A DNA stretch of 64,000 nt, from the NCBI GenBank assembly GCA_019637315.1, contig JAHBVU010000004.1, positions 1 through 64,000 on the forward strand, written 5' to 3'. Source of the stretch: Gemmatimonadales bacterium. Lineage in GTDB: Bacteria; Gemmatimonadota; Gemmatimonadetes; Gemmatimonadales; GWC2-71-9. Under the pieces are notes generated by a model that saw only the letters and a list, made by a program, of their open reading frames with translations, made no database searches and was not told where the DNA came from. Made by a program: the position numbers and the translations under genes. This document shows positions 18,101 to 25,648 of this stretch, piece after piece. The stretch's first letter is position 1. Every line of letters starts with the position of its first letter.

Positions 18101-18244
18101 GCTGACCGAGACAATGGGCGGGTCGACGTCGGGGTACTCCCGAACACTCAATTTCTGATAGCTGATGACGCCGAACAGGACCAGCGCCAGGCTCATCATG
18201 GTCGCTAGGACCGGGCGCTTGATGGAGATATCAGAGAGGACCAT
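15140..18244 (-). CDS. RND family efflux permease (HAE-1/AcrB type)
   Basis: 1034 residues, full length for an AcrB-like proton/drug antiporter. It starts SDISIKRPVLATM, has large periplasmic loops after TM1 and TM7, and the proton-relay aspartates in GIVVDDAIIV of TM4 (near residue 400). The REYPDVDPP motif after TM1 marks the hydrophobe/amphiphile subfamily rather than heavy-metal CzcA. A Gly-rich run (GGGGGGG) lies in the second periplasmic loop. First gene of the operon; divergent from an unknown gene at 18391, with 146 bases between that may hold regulators' sites. No repressor gene is adjacent. Confidence 0.95.
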   Translation of the reverse strand: MVLSDISIKRPVLATMMSLALVLFGVISYQKLSVREYPDVDPPIVSVSVTLRGANPRVMESAVTDVLEEQLSSAEGLRTMTSVSSEQQSTITLEFHLGRDIELAAQDVRDLVSRVRGRLPEEILEPVVAKQDADSRPIMFITMQGENYNLLQLTDIADRYVKTPLQTVPGVGRIDIRGERRYAMRIWLNASELAARGLTTSDVMTAVQSRNVEIPAGRIESQQREFSIRSMGELKTPEEFSRLVVANLNGQIVRLGDVARVELGPEEDRSRFRFNGQPAVGVAIVRQSKSNLVELSDGVRAMVPEIESQLPPGVSLTIGYDNSIYVKRSILEAEETLVITGVLVILIIFVFLRNVRATIIPGLAIPTSIIGTFAAMYFLGFSINNLTLLAMILAIGIVVDDAIIVLENAYRRQEELNEPPDVAAVRGTREIAFAVIATTVSLIAVFTPLAFLEGATGRLFNEFGITVAVAVALSGFVALTLTPMLCAKVLRVKHHHGPLFRAFERGFNALATGYQRTLARALNQRAFVLGGVGAVLVVAWFVFGTLKTEFVPPEDRGMMTVNVVAPEGSSIHYTNEYQRQVEQIISQVPEISTMNSMVAFGGGGGGGRVNAGMIFVRFTDWSERKRSVQEVIQELQPKLGAVPGVLAFASNPPAFGGWGQPVQFVVRHPNFDSLVIAMDTLITRARQISGLLNVDTDLRVNKPELTVSYERDRMEDLGVPVRDVANTMQALLGGQRISTFTMNNKLYDVMIQLEPDARATPAAMTELTVRGRGGQLIKLDQVARVAENVGPRQLNHFNRVRAATMTASLAPNFTLGEALDSLRLLAAEVLPTGSSVALAGESRELEESGSALYFVFILSLIIVFMVLASQFESLVHPFTVLLAVPPAVTGAIFTLFLAGSTINLYSQIGMILLIGLVTKNSILLVEYANQARARGMATAAALLESARIRLRPILMTSVAAAAGATPIALGLGAGAASRRPLGYAIVGGVMFSMVLTLYLVPVVYSLLDQALARSRKPATEPAPEPLPVVSGEAR

Positions 18245-18390
18245 CAGTTGTTACCCGCAGGCCGAAAAGATGATAGGCTACGTCGGGACCCCGACATCGC
18301 CCTGCAGACCAGACTACCTATTACGCGCGTCTGCCTTCCAACGTTGAGCAAGGCGTTAAGTTTCGGCCGCAATCTGTCCAAGGACGGCGC

Positions 18391-18759
18391 ATGGCGGTCA
18401 AACTCAGTTCCCGACAACTTGCCACCCTGGCAGTGCTCGAGACCTTCCCCCCGAAATTCGACAGTATCAACCGCCTGATCGAGGAACTGGCGTCCCTCCG
18501 AATGGATGAATCTCAGACCAGGCGGCTGGCTCGGATGCTCGACGAGATGAAAGCGGCCGCTCAGGGCGTGGGCGAATCCGGGGTGGCAGACTCCCTCGGC
18601 GTGATGGCCACGCTGGCCCGCCGATCAGGGGCGGTTCAGATGCGGGTTCGGGGCCTGCGCGAGGGATTCATGGCCCTCAAGACAAACCTCGAAGGCGCAC
18701 TCAAAGCCGCGAGCACGCCCGAAACCCCAGTCGATGAGGCCGAGGAACTACCGTCTTAG
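18391..18759 (+). CDS. Hypothetical soluble helical protein
   Basis: 122 residues, mostly charged amphipathic helix (LIEELASLRMDESQTRRLAR, then a Gly/Ala segment and RVRGLREGFMALKTNLEGAL) with an acidic, Pro-rich tail. No DNA-binding or catalytic motif recognised. An AAGGACGG ribosome site lies before ATG 18391. It is divergent from the efflux operon and convergent with the 52-residue membrane gene, whose stop overlaps its own. Confidence 0.6.
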   Translation: MAVKLSSRQLATLAVLETFPPKFDSINRLIEELASLRMDESQTRRLARMLDEMKAAAQGVGESGVADSLGVMATLARRSGAVQMRVRGLREGFMALKTNLEGALKAASTPETPVDEAEELPS

Positions 18760-18914
18760 GACTTCTCTTTGACGAGCTTGTCGATGACGGGGCCAGCCAT
18801 CAGCGCCGCCATGGCATGCACGAGCACGCCGATCAGCAGAGTGACAAAAGTCAGCGCGAAGAGGATGCCGGCGGCGCCCAAGAAGGCGAACACGCGTCCG
18901 ATCGGTTCCAGCAT
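18756..18914 (-). CDS. Small membrane protein, 52 residues
   Basis: Short open frame starting ATG at 18914: MLEPIGRVF, then a long hydrophobic core (about 8-42, enough for one or two helices) and a cationic tail IDKLVKEKS. The good coding pattern, a promoter of nearly consensus quality directly upstream (18944-18972) and the tight convergent end (stop overlapping the stop of the 122-residue gene) support a real gene. Shine-Dalgarno is weak. Function unknown; small stress or transporter-associated membrane proteins look like this. Confidence 0.6.
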   Translation of the reverse strand: MLEPIGRVFAFLGAAGILFALTFVTLLIGVLVHAMAALMAGPVIDKLVKEKS

Positions 18915-18933
18915 AGTCAGGTCCAAGTGCGGG

Positions 18934-18955
18934 ACAGATTGCCAATTTAATCTGT
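18934..18955. promoter_or_regulatory. Operator-like dyad over the -10 box of the 52-residue gene
   Basis: ACAGATT, 8 bases, AATCTGT: a perfect 7-base inverted repeat overlapping the -10 hexamer of the minus-strand promoter. The placement fits repressor binding. It could instead end the potD transcript. Confidence 0.4.
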
Positions 18956-18972
18956 AAGCCCTACAGTGGCAA
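18944..18972 (-). promoter_or_regulatory. Promoter of the 52-residue membrane protein
   Basis: Minus strand: -35 TTGCCA (18967-18972), 17-base spacer, -10 TAAATT (18944-18949). The expected start is about 23 bases before the ATG at 18914. Confidence 0.5.
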
Positions 18973-18983
18973 CCAGTTAGGGA

Positions 18984-20087
18984 TCAGGCTGCCTTGATCT
19001 CGGTCCAGATCCGATCCCAGAGCTCAACCCCCGCCCCCAAGTCCCGCTGGTACTCGAGGCGCTCGAGTTCGGCCGGCGACGGATAGGGCCTGGGATACCG
19101 AGTGAGGCTCTGAGCAGCCTGGTTCGGCGTACCATACCCCGTAGCATCGGCAATGGCAGCCGCCACCTCCGGCCGCAGCACATAGTCGAGGAACGCATGG
19201 GCCGCGCGGGGGTTGGGCGCGGTCCTGAGCACGACCAGCGCATCCGCGAAGATCATACTTCCCTCCTTCGGTACCACGAATCCGATTTCCGGCTGCTCGG
19301 CCATCGCTTGCGCAGCGTCTCCGCTCCACATCTGGGCCAGCCAGATGTCGCCCGCGATCAACTGAGGTTTGACCGGCGCCGAGGCGTAGGCCCGGAGGTT
19401 GGGTTTGGCCGCCAGCGCATCCTGTTTGGCCTCGGCCAGCTGGGCTGGATCGACCGAGTTGATGGAATGCCCGCGATAGCGGAGAAAGCAACCGATCACA
19501 TCGCGGGCGTCGTCGAGCATGGTCATCTTGCCGCGATAGGTCGGATCGAGAAAAACGCCCCAGCTGTCAGGTGCGGAGGGCAGTCGATCCTTGCGATAGG
19601 CAATTCCCGTGGTCCCCCAACCCCAGGGAACCGAGTACTCCGTACCGGGGTCCCATACCGGATCGGCAAAGAGCGGCGCCAGGTTGCCGATATTGCTCAG
19701 GTAGCTCCGATTGAGCGGCGCAATCAGGTTCCGGCCCCGCAGCAAGGGGAAGAGGTAGCTCGACGGCAGCGCCAGATCATACCCGGTGGCGCCGGCCAGC
19801 AGCTTGGCGGCCAGCTCTTCGTTGCTTTCGTAGGTGTCGAGCGTGACCGCCACGCCGTGTTCGGCCTCGAAGCCCGAGATGGTGTCAGGCGCCAGGTAGT
19901 CGGACCAGAGGTAAAGATTGAGCCGCTTCTCCATCGGGCCCAGGTCGCCCGAGAAATCGCGAAGCGGCGCCTTGCCGCAAGCGCCCAACAACGCGGCGGC
20001 GGCCGAGGACCCTAGCGCCGCGGCGCCGACGCCCTGGAGAAAGTCGCGCCGCGAGGGATTGCGGTCAGATCGAGCGAAGAATGGCAT
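18984..20087 (-). CDS. potD: Spermidine/putrescine ABC transporter substrate-binding protein
   Basis: 367 residues, PotD/PotF family polyamine-binding lipoprotein. The N-terminus has a Tat motif (SRRDFLQG, Arg 13-14) followed by a hydrophobic run and lipobox LLGAC (Cys 37), so it looks like a Tat-exported lipoprotein. Family blocks: LNLYLWSDYLAPDTISGFE, LALPSSYLFPLL, YSVPWGWGTTGIAY, and the C-terminal VELWDRIWTEIK. It delivers polyamines to PotBC. Last gene of the operon; its start overlaps the preceding PLP gene by 23 bases. Confidence 0.93.
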   Translation of the reverse strand: MPFFARSDRNPSRRDFLQGVGAAALGSSAAAALLGACGKAPLRDFSGDLGPMEKRLNLYLWSDYLAPDTISGFEAEHGVAVTLDTYESNEELAAKLLAGATGYDLALPSSYLFPLLRGRNLIAPLNRSYLSNIGNLAPLFADPVWDPGTEYSVPWGWGTTGIAYRKDRLPSAPDSWGVFLDPTYRGKMTMLDDARDVIGCFLRYRGHSINSVDPAQLAEAKQDALAAKPNLRAYASAPVKPQLIAGDIWLAQMWSGDAAQAMAEQPEIGFVVPKEGSMIFADALVVLRTAPNPRAAHAFLDYVLRPEVAAAIADATGYGTPNQAAQSLTRYPRPYPSPAELERLEYQRDLGAGVELWDRIWTEIKAA

Positions 20088-21303
20088 GGGACTCCGTCAG
20101 CAGCCGATCAATGTCTCGAGGGCGATTGTGCAGATGCGGGGCAACCCGAATCCCCGGCCCGCGATGCGCCACGATCACGCCGCGGGCCACGAGCTCGCGA
20201 GTCAAACTGAGATCACGATCCCGGTCGCCGGTGGTGAGGCAGACCAGGGTCGACCGACTCTCGGGCGCAAGACTCGACAGGCAGCGCAGCCCGGTACCGG
20301 GCAGCCCGGCCAGCAGCCGATCGAGGAGGTTCTTCACGTGCCGTTCGACCGTCGGTACGCCAACTTCGAGCAGCAGTTCGACCGACTGATCGAGCGCCAC
20401 GAGCGCGGGATCGGCCTGGCCACCAACCTGGAACCGGGACGCATCCGGCTTCCACGCAATGGTCGGGCGACCGAACACCGACGTCGTCATACTCATCCAT
20501 CCGGCGCGATCGGGTCGGATCGTGGGCAGCTGCTCGGGCGCTACGTAAAGTACTGCGGCCCCGGGCATGCCCATCAGCCATTTGTAGCCACCGGCCACCA
20601 GGATGTCGACGCCCGAAGCACTGAGATCGACGGGAGTGGCTCCGACGCTCTGGATCGCATCGACGACCGACAGCACGCCAGCCGCTCGGCAGGCCCTGCC
20701 CAGCTGCGCCAGGTCGATTCGGTGGCCGGTCTGCCAGTGCACATGGCTCACCAGCACTGCCCGGGTCCGGCCGTCGATCAGGCCGAGCAGCTGCTCCAAG
20801 TCCAGATGGATTTCGACTGGCAACTGCCGCACCTGGACTCCGCGCCGCTCGAGGTCGAGAGCTGCGTAGATCACACCAGGATAATCGTTGGAGGGGCAGA
20901 CCACGTTGTCGCCGGGCCGCCAGTCGATCCCATTGACGGCAGAGACAATCCCATCGCTGGTCGTGGGGACGAACGTCAGCGAATCGACTGGCGCACCGAG
21001 CAAGCGGCTCAGCTTCTGACGAAGCGGATTGGCGTCGTAGTCCTGCGCACCTGCCTGGTAGAGCCGATGCACCTCCTGACGATTGGTCTGGTAGGTCGAG
21101 ACGGCGGCCGCCGAGCGACGCGGCAGCGGTGAGGACGCCGCATGATTGAGATATGCAGCCCCTCTGACCCCGGGAAACTCGGCCGGCGCGAGGCCGCCGT
21201 CCTGTGCGTCTACCATTCTGGGATCCAGCATTGTGCTCCACGCGCCCAAGCCGATGCCGGCCTGGGCCATTCGGTCGACGAAGGTCCGACGGGGTATGGT
21301 CAC
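20065..21303 (-). CDS. Tat-signal class V-fold PLP enzyme inside the pot operon
   Basis: 412 residues from a GTG that overlaps the potC stop by 4 bases. A twin-arginine-like leader (IPRRTFVDRMAQAGIGLGAW) precedes a complete class V aminotransferase fold (isopenicillin-N epimerase/cysteine-desulfurase-like): AAYLNHAASSPLP, cofactor Asp 215 in SVVDAIQSVGA, Schiff-base Lys 241 in GGYKW. Members include epimerases, desulfurases and lyases; the substrate here is unknown. Being locked between potC and potD by overlaps suggests it acts on an imported amine or is exported with PotD. Whether the leader works as a signal is not proven. Confidence 0.82.
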   Translation of the reverse strand: MTIPRRTFVDRMAQAGIGLGAWSTMLDPRMVDAQDGGLAPAEFPGVRGAAYLNHAASSPLPRRSAAAVSTYQTNRQEVHRLYQAGAQDYDANPLRQKLSRLLGAPVDSLTFVPTTSDGIVSAVNGIDWRPGDNVVCPSNDYPGVIYAALDLERRGVQVRQLPVEIHLDLEQLLGLIDGRTRAVLVSHVHWQTGHRIDLAQLGRACRAAGVLSVVDAIQSVGATPVDLSASGVDILVAGGYKWLMGMPGAAVLYVAPEQLPTIRPDRAGWMSMTTSVFGRPTIAWKPDASRFQVGGQADPALVALDQSVELLLEVGVPTVERHVKNLLDRLLAGLPGTGLRCLSSLAPESRSTLVCLTTGDRDRDLSLTRELVARGVIVAHRGPGIRVAPHLHNRPRDIDRLLTESHAILRSI

Positions 21304-22106
21304 GAGCGGTCTCCCGACGCCACCAGGTCGGCTGTCGATCGGGTTCGGAAGCGCTCGGCAAGATAGAGCAAGCCTGACGTTGCCACCACGATGACGGTGC
21401 TGACCGCGTTGATGGTCGGCTCGATGTTACGTCGGGCCATGCCGTAGATCACCACCGGAAGCGTGGACGAGCCGGCCCCGGACACGAACGAGGTGATGAT
21501 ATAGTCGTCGAAGGACAAGGTAAATGCGAGCAGCGCTCCCGCGACGATTCCGGGCATCAGCGCCGGGAGGGTAACCCGGCGAAAGGCGGACCACTCATCG
21601 GCTCCCAGCATCATCGCGGCCTCCTCGAGATGCCGGTCCATCCCGCGAAGCCGGGCCCCGACGACAACGGCAACGAAGGGAACGCAGAAGGTGACGTGCG
21701 CCACGGTGATGGTGCCGACGCCGAGCGGCACGCCCACGAAGGCAAAGAGACCCAGCAGCGCGACACCCATGATGATTTCGGGCGTGACGAGCGGCAGATA
21801 GAGCAGACTCTCCGCAGCACGCCGACCGCGCCACCGATGGCGGGCCAGCGCCAGGGCCAGCAAGGTCCCGAGCACCGTCGCGATGACCGTGGCCAGCAGC
21901 GCGATCCAGACGCTCCGGCCAAGTCCCGCCAGGATGTCACCCCGGCCGAACAGCTCGCGATACCAGGCCAGGGTAAATCCCGTCCAACTGGCGGCGAACT
22001 TGGAATCATTGAACGAAAAGACGATTAGCGCGGCAAGCGGCGCATGCAGAAAGATGAACCCGATCAGTGCCAGCGCCGAAACCCACCGGGGAACCCGCCG
22101 CCTCAT
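21300..22106 (-). CDS. potC: Spermidine/putrescine ABC transporter permease PotC
   Basis: 268 residues with six transmembrane helices. The cytoplasmic EAA loop is seen as LEEAAMMLGADEWSAFRRVTLP, the contact site for PotA. The order FNDSKFAASWTGFTLAWYRELF is typical of PotC/PotI. ATG overlaps the potB stop by 4 bases. Confidence 0.93.
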   Translation of the reverse strand: MRRRVPRWVSALALIGFIFLHAPLAALIVFSFNDSKFAASWTGFTLAWYRELFGRGDILAGLGRSVWIALLATVIATVLGTLLALALARHRWRGRRAAESLLYLPLVTPEIIMGVALLGLFAFVGVPLGVGTITVAHVTFCVPFVAVVVGARLRGMDRHLEEAAMMLGADEWSAFRRVTLPALMPGIVAGALLAFTLSFDDYIITSFVSGAGSSTLPVVIYGMARRNIEPTINAVSTVIVVATSGLLYLAERFRTRSTADLVASGDRS

Positions 22107-23011
22107 TGCAGCGCCGACGGAGCCGCATCGCGCCGCCGCAAGTAGAGCACGACGGCAAGCAGGACCGCGAGCATCACGACCAGCGCCGCAGCAGAACCGA
22201 AGGGCCAGTTCCGCGCGGCGGCAAACTGATTCTGGATCAGGTTGCCGATCATGACGTGCTTGGCCCCACCCAGCAGATCCGATGTTACGAACGACCCCAG
22301 CGCCGGAATGAAGGTCAGCAGACAGCCCGCAATCACACCCGGCATCGACAGCGGCAACACGACGTGAAAGAACCGCGCCGCCGGACCGGCCCCCAGCGTC
22401 TCGGCCGCCTCCAGCAGCGTGTCGTCGAGCTTTTCCAGCGAGGCGTAGATCGGCAGCACCATGAGCGGTAGGAAGCCGTACACCAGTCCCGCCAGGACGG
22501 CGCCTGGCGTATACAGCAGCGTCAACGGCGCTTCGATCACACCAAGCGAAAGCAGCACGCCGTTGATGAACCCGGTATCACGCAGCAAGAAGATCATCGC
22601 GAACATCCGAACCAGAAAACTGGTCCAGAAAGGCAGAATGACGAGGAACAGCAGCAAACCTCGCCAACGCGATGCTCGCGCAATCACAAAGGCAATCGGA
22701 TACCCGATCAGGAGGGAAACGACGGTGCAGAGGAGGGCCCACCAGACGGTGCGTCCGACGATGCCGAGGTAGAGTGGATCGACGAAGCGGCGGTAGTGCT
22801 CCAGCGTGAAGCCAGGCTCGACGCCGCCGTAGAGGCCCCGCCCCATGACGCTGAAGCCGACGATCAGAAGCAGGGGCACCGCAAAGAACAGCGCAAGCCA
22901 GAGCAGACCCGGTGTCGCCAGGATCGGTCCGACCCGTTGGGGTCGGCGCGACAGGCGTCCGAGGAGACTCAAGAGGCAAGCTCCAGCACCTGGCAATCGT
23001 CGGGTCGCCAT
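22103..23011 (-). CDS. potB: Spermidine/putrescine ABC transporter permease PotB
   Basis: 302 residues, six transmembrane helices, with the EAA loop LLEAAETLGAGPAARFFHVVLP and the PFWTSFLVRMFAMIFLLRD block typical of PotB/PotH. It pairs with PotC as the inner-membrane channel. The start overlaps the potA end by 43 bases; a later in-frame start would reduce this but shorten the cytoplasmic N-terminus. Confidence 0.93.
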   Translation of the reverse strand: MATRRLPGAGACLLSLLGRLSRRPQRVGPILATPGLLWLALFFAVPLLLIVGFSVMGRGLYGGVEPGFTLEHYRRFVDPLYLGIVGRTVWWALLCTVVSLLIGYPIAFVIARASRWRGLLLFLVILPFWTSFLVRMFAMIFLLRDTGFINGVLLSLGVIEAPLTLLYTPGAVLAGLVYGFLPLMVLPIYASLEKLDDTLLEAAETLGAGPAARFFHVVLPLSMPGVIAGCLLTFIPALGSFVTSDLLGGAKHVMIGNLIQNQFAAARNWPFGSAAALVVMLAVLLAVVLYLRRRDAAPSALQ

Positions 23012-24099
23012 GCCGCGGCAACCCGCTGCCCGCGCTGCCAGGGTATCGGGTTGCCGAGCTGGCCTTCGTTGCGAAGCGCGACCTTGACCGACCTCCCGCT
23101 ACCGAGCGCAACCAGCACGTGGATCGTCTCGCCGAGATAGATCACCTCGGCGATGGCGCCGAGCAGGTGGTTCTCACCCGGTGGGACGGCATGCGGAGCA
23201 ACGAGATCCATCCACTCCGGCCGAACAGCAATGTCGACGGTATCGCCAGTGCGCGCGCCCGCCGGCGCGGGAACGGCAAATCCGCCATCCGGGCCGTCGA
23301 CCTCAGCGACACCGTTGGACAGCCGACGGATGGTGCCGTGAACGAAGTTCGACTCGCCGATGAACGATGCCACGAACGCGGTCCGCGGATTCTCGTAGAC
23401 CTCGGCCGGCGTTCCCAGCTGTGCCACGCGGGCGTGGTCCATCACGGCAATCCGATCGGACATGGTGAGCGCCTCTTCCTGGTCGTGGGTCACATAGATG
23501 AACGTGATGCCCAGCGAGCGATTGAGCGCCTTCAGCTCGAGCTGCATTTCCTTGCGTAGTTTGAGATCGAGCGCGCCAAGGGGTTCGTCGAGCAGAAGGA
23601 TCCTGGGCTCGAGCACCAGGGCCCGGGCCAGCGCCACCCGCTGCCGCTGCCCACCTGACAGCTCGGCGGGCCGGCGGCGGCGGTACCGCGCCGGATCGAG
23701 TCGGACCAGCTCGAGCGCCCGCCCCACCCGTTCGGCAATTGCCGGTGCGGCGATCCGCTGCTGGGTCAATCCGAAGCCGACATTCCGTTCGACGTCGAGG
23801 TGTGGAAAGAGGGCATAGGTCTGGAACACCATCCCGATGCCACGCTGATAGGGACGGAGGTCGACAACCGAGCGACCGGAGATTCGGATGTCACCGCCTG
23901 CCGCGTCCGGCACTTCGAGCCCGGCAATCAGGCGGAGTGTCGTCGTCTTACCGCAGCCGGACGGGCCTAGCAACGAGAAAAACTCGCCTTCCTCGATTCG
24001 CAGGTCGATCCCATCGACCGCCGGGGCGGCGCCGTAGCTCTTGCGGACCCGAATCAGCTCGACAGCCGGTGGGCGGAGGGGGTCAGGTGCATTGGTCAC
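22969..24099 (-). CDS. potA: Spermidine/putrescine ABC transporter ATP-binding protein PotA
   Basis: 376 residues from the GTG at 24099 (a longer frame to ATG 24180 exists but adds an atypical N-terminus close to the divergent gene). Walker A GPSGCGKT (45-52), Q-loop VFQTYALFPHL, signature LSGGQRQR, Walker B ILLLDEP, switch THDQEEA, and a C-terminal TOBE-type regulatory domain (IAVRPEWMDL). It energises polyamine import. First gene of the potA-potB-potC-PLP-potD operon. Confidence 0.94.
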   Translation of the reverse strand: MTNAPDPLRPPAVELIRVRKSYGAAPAVDGIDLRIEEGEFFSLLGPSGCGKTTTLRLIAGLEVPDAAGGDIRISGRSVVDLRPYQRGIGMVFQTYALFPHLDVERNVGFGLTQQRIAAPAIAERVGRALELVRLDPARYRRRRPAELSGGQRQRVALARALVLEPRILLLDEPLGALDLKLRKEMQLELKALNRSLGITFIYVTHDQEEALTMSDRIAVMDHARVAQLGTPAEVYENPRTAFVASFIGESNFVHGTIRRLSNGVAEVDGPDGGFAVPAPAGARTGDTVDIAVRPEWMDLVAPHAVPPGENHLLGAIAEVIYLGETIHVLVALGSGRSVKVALRNEGQLGNPIPWQRGQRVAAAWRPDDCQVLELAS

Positions 24100-24191
24100 G
24101 GGAAACCGCTGCTTGGAGGCGGGGTCAACGGGGTATCCATTCCAGTCCCTGAAGTGTACGTTCCCGACCATCAGCCGCAAGCGCCCGCATC

Positions 24192-25643
24192 ATGCCCTTT
24201 GTGTCTCCTGAAGCCCTGCTCACCCTGGGTCACATTGCCGGCGCGGCGCTGGTCACGGGGCATGTCTTGCTCACCAAGAAAGAGGTCCGCGCAGCGATCG
24301 GCTGGACCGGACTGGCCTGGCTGGCGCCGATCGTCGGGCCGATTGTTTACCTCTTCTTTGGCATCAACCGAATCCGCCGCGCCGCCGGTCGAATCCGCGA
24401 GGCCCGCGATCTTCACACGGCAGAGCGGCGCGCGATGGTGCTGTCTCCCGGCGGGTTGGCAGTACCGGCATCGTTACGCCCGGCGGTGCCGGACAGTTGG
24501 CAGCCACTGGCAACGCTGACAGGCAATCTCGCGCTGGAGCCACTGGTTGCCGGCAACAGCATCGCACCGCTGGAGGACGGCGACCAGGCGTACCCAGCGA
24601 TGCTGGCTGCGATCGAGGAGGCCGAGCGCAGCATCGGCCTCGCCACCTACATCTTCGATCGCGGAGACGTTGGAGGCCAGTTCGTCGACGCCCTGGCGAG
24701 GGCTCACCAGCGCGGCGTCGAAGTACGGGTCCTGATCGACGGGGTCGGCGCACGGTACAGTCGACCCTCGATCGTCAGAGACCTTCGACGGCAGGGTGTC
24801 CGCGTAGCCGAGTTTCTACCGCCGCTGCTGCCGCTGCCAAACCCATACTTCAATTTGCGCAGCCATCGCAAGATCCTGACGATCGACGGGCGCATCGGCT
24901 TTTCCGGCGGCATCAACATTCGCGATGCGTGTGTGCTGGCCATCCCGTCCAAGCTGCCGACTCGCGACCTTCACTTTCGCCTGCACGGCCCGATCGTGCG
25001 CCAGCTCCAGGAGACGTTCGCATTCGATTGGCGCTTCGCCACGGCAGAGCGGCTCGATGGCGCCTCGTGGTTCCCCTCGCTCCAGGAGCAGGGCACCATC
25101 GTGGCGCGCGGCCTGGCCACCGGCCCCGACGAGTCGGGCGACGTACTGCTGCTGACGCTGCTTGGTGCGCTGGCACACGCCCGTCGCTCGATTCGAATCG
25201 TCACGCCCTACTTCCTCCCGGACACGGCGCTTCTCGATGCGTTGCAGGTCGCGGCGCTCCGCGGTGTCGACGTCGAGATACTGCTGCCCCAACGCAGCAA
25301 TCTGCGCATGGTGCAATGGGCTCAGGGCGCTCAGCTCCTTCGGGTGCTGGAAGGTGGCTGCCGGGTCCTGCTCAACCCCGCGCCATTCGACCATTCGAAG
25401 CTGATGGTGGTCGACAGCGGCTGGACCCTGATCGGATCCGCCAACTGGGATCCGCGATCATTACGACTCAACTTCGAGCAGGTGGTCGAGTGCTATTGCG
25501 ACGACTTTGCCGCTCAGGTCGAGGCAATCATCGCCCGAAAGCGAGTCGGGGCTCGTCAGCTCGACACGGCCGAGATACGCCGCCGTCCGCTGCCGATCCG
25601 GTTGCGGGATGGCGTGGCCTGGCTGGCCCAGCCGTACCTGTAG
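24192..25643 (+). CDS. cls: Cardiolipin synthase (phospholipase D family)
   Basis: 483 residues. Two N-terminal transmembrane helices, then two PLD domains: HKD motif 1 with H225, K227, D232, followed by GRIGFSGGINI; motif 2 with H401, K403, D408 and LIGSANWDPRSLRLNFE. It condenses phosphatidylglycerol to cardiolipin at the inner membrane. No clear ribosome site before ATG 24192. Divergent from potA, and its stop is 5 bases from the convergent symporter. Confidence 0.93.
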   Translation: MPFVSPEALLTLGHIAGAALVTGHVLLTKKEVRAAIGWTGLAWLAPIVGPIVYLFFGINRIRRAAGRIREARDLHTAERRAMVLSPGGLAVPASLRPAVPDSWQPLATLTGNLALEPLVAGNSIAPLEDGDQAYPAMLAAIEEAERSIGLATYIFDRGDVGGQFVDALARAHQRGVEVRVLIDGVGARYSRPSIVRDLRRQGVRVAEFLPPLLPLPNPYFNLRSHRKILTIDGRIGFSGGINIRDACVLAIPSKLPTRDLHFRLHGPIVRQLQETFAFDWRFATAERLDGASWFPSLQEQGTIVARGLATGPDESGDVLLLTLLGALAHARRSIRIVTPYFLPDTALLDALQVAALRGVDVEILLPQRSNLRMVQWAQGAQLLRVLEGGCRVLLNPAPFDHSKLMVVDSGWTLIGSANWDPRSLRLNFEQVVECYCDDFAAQVEAIIARKRVGARQLDTAEIRRRPLPIRLRDGVAWLAQPYL

Positions 25644-25648
25644 CCCGC

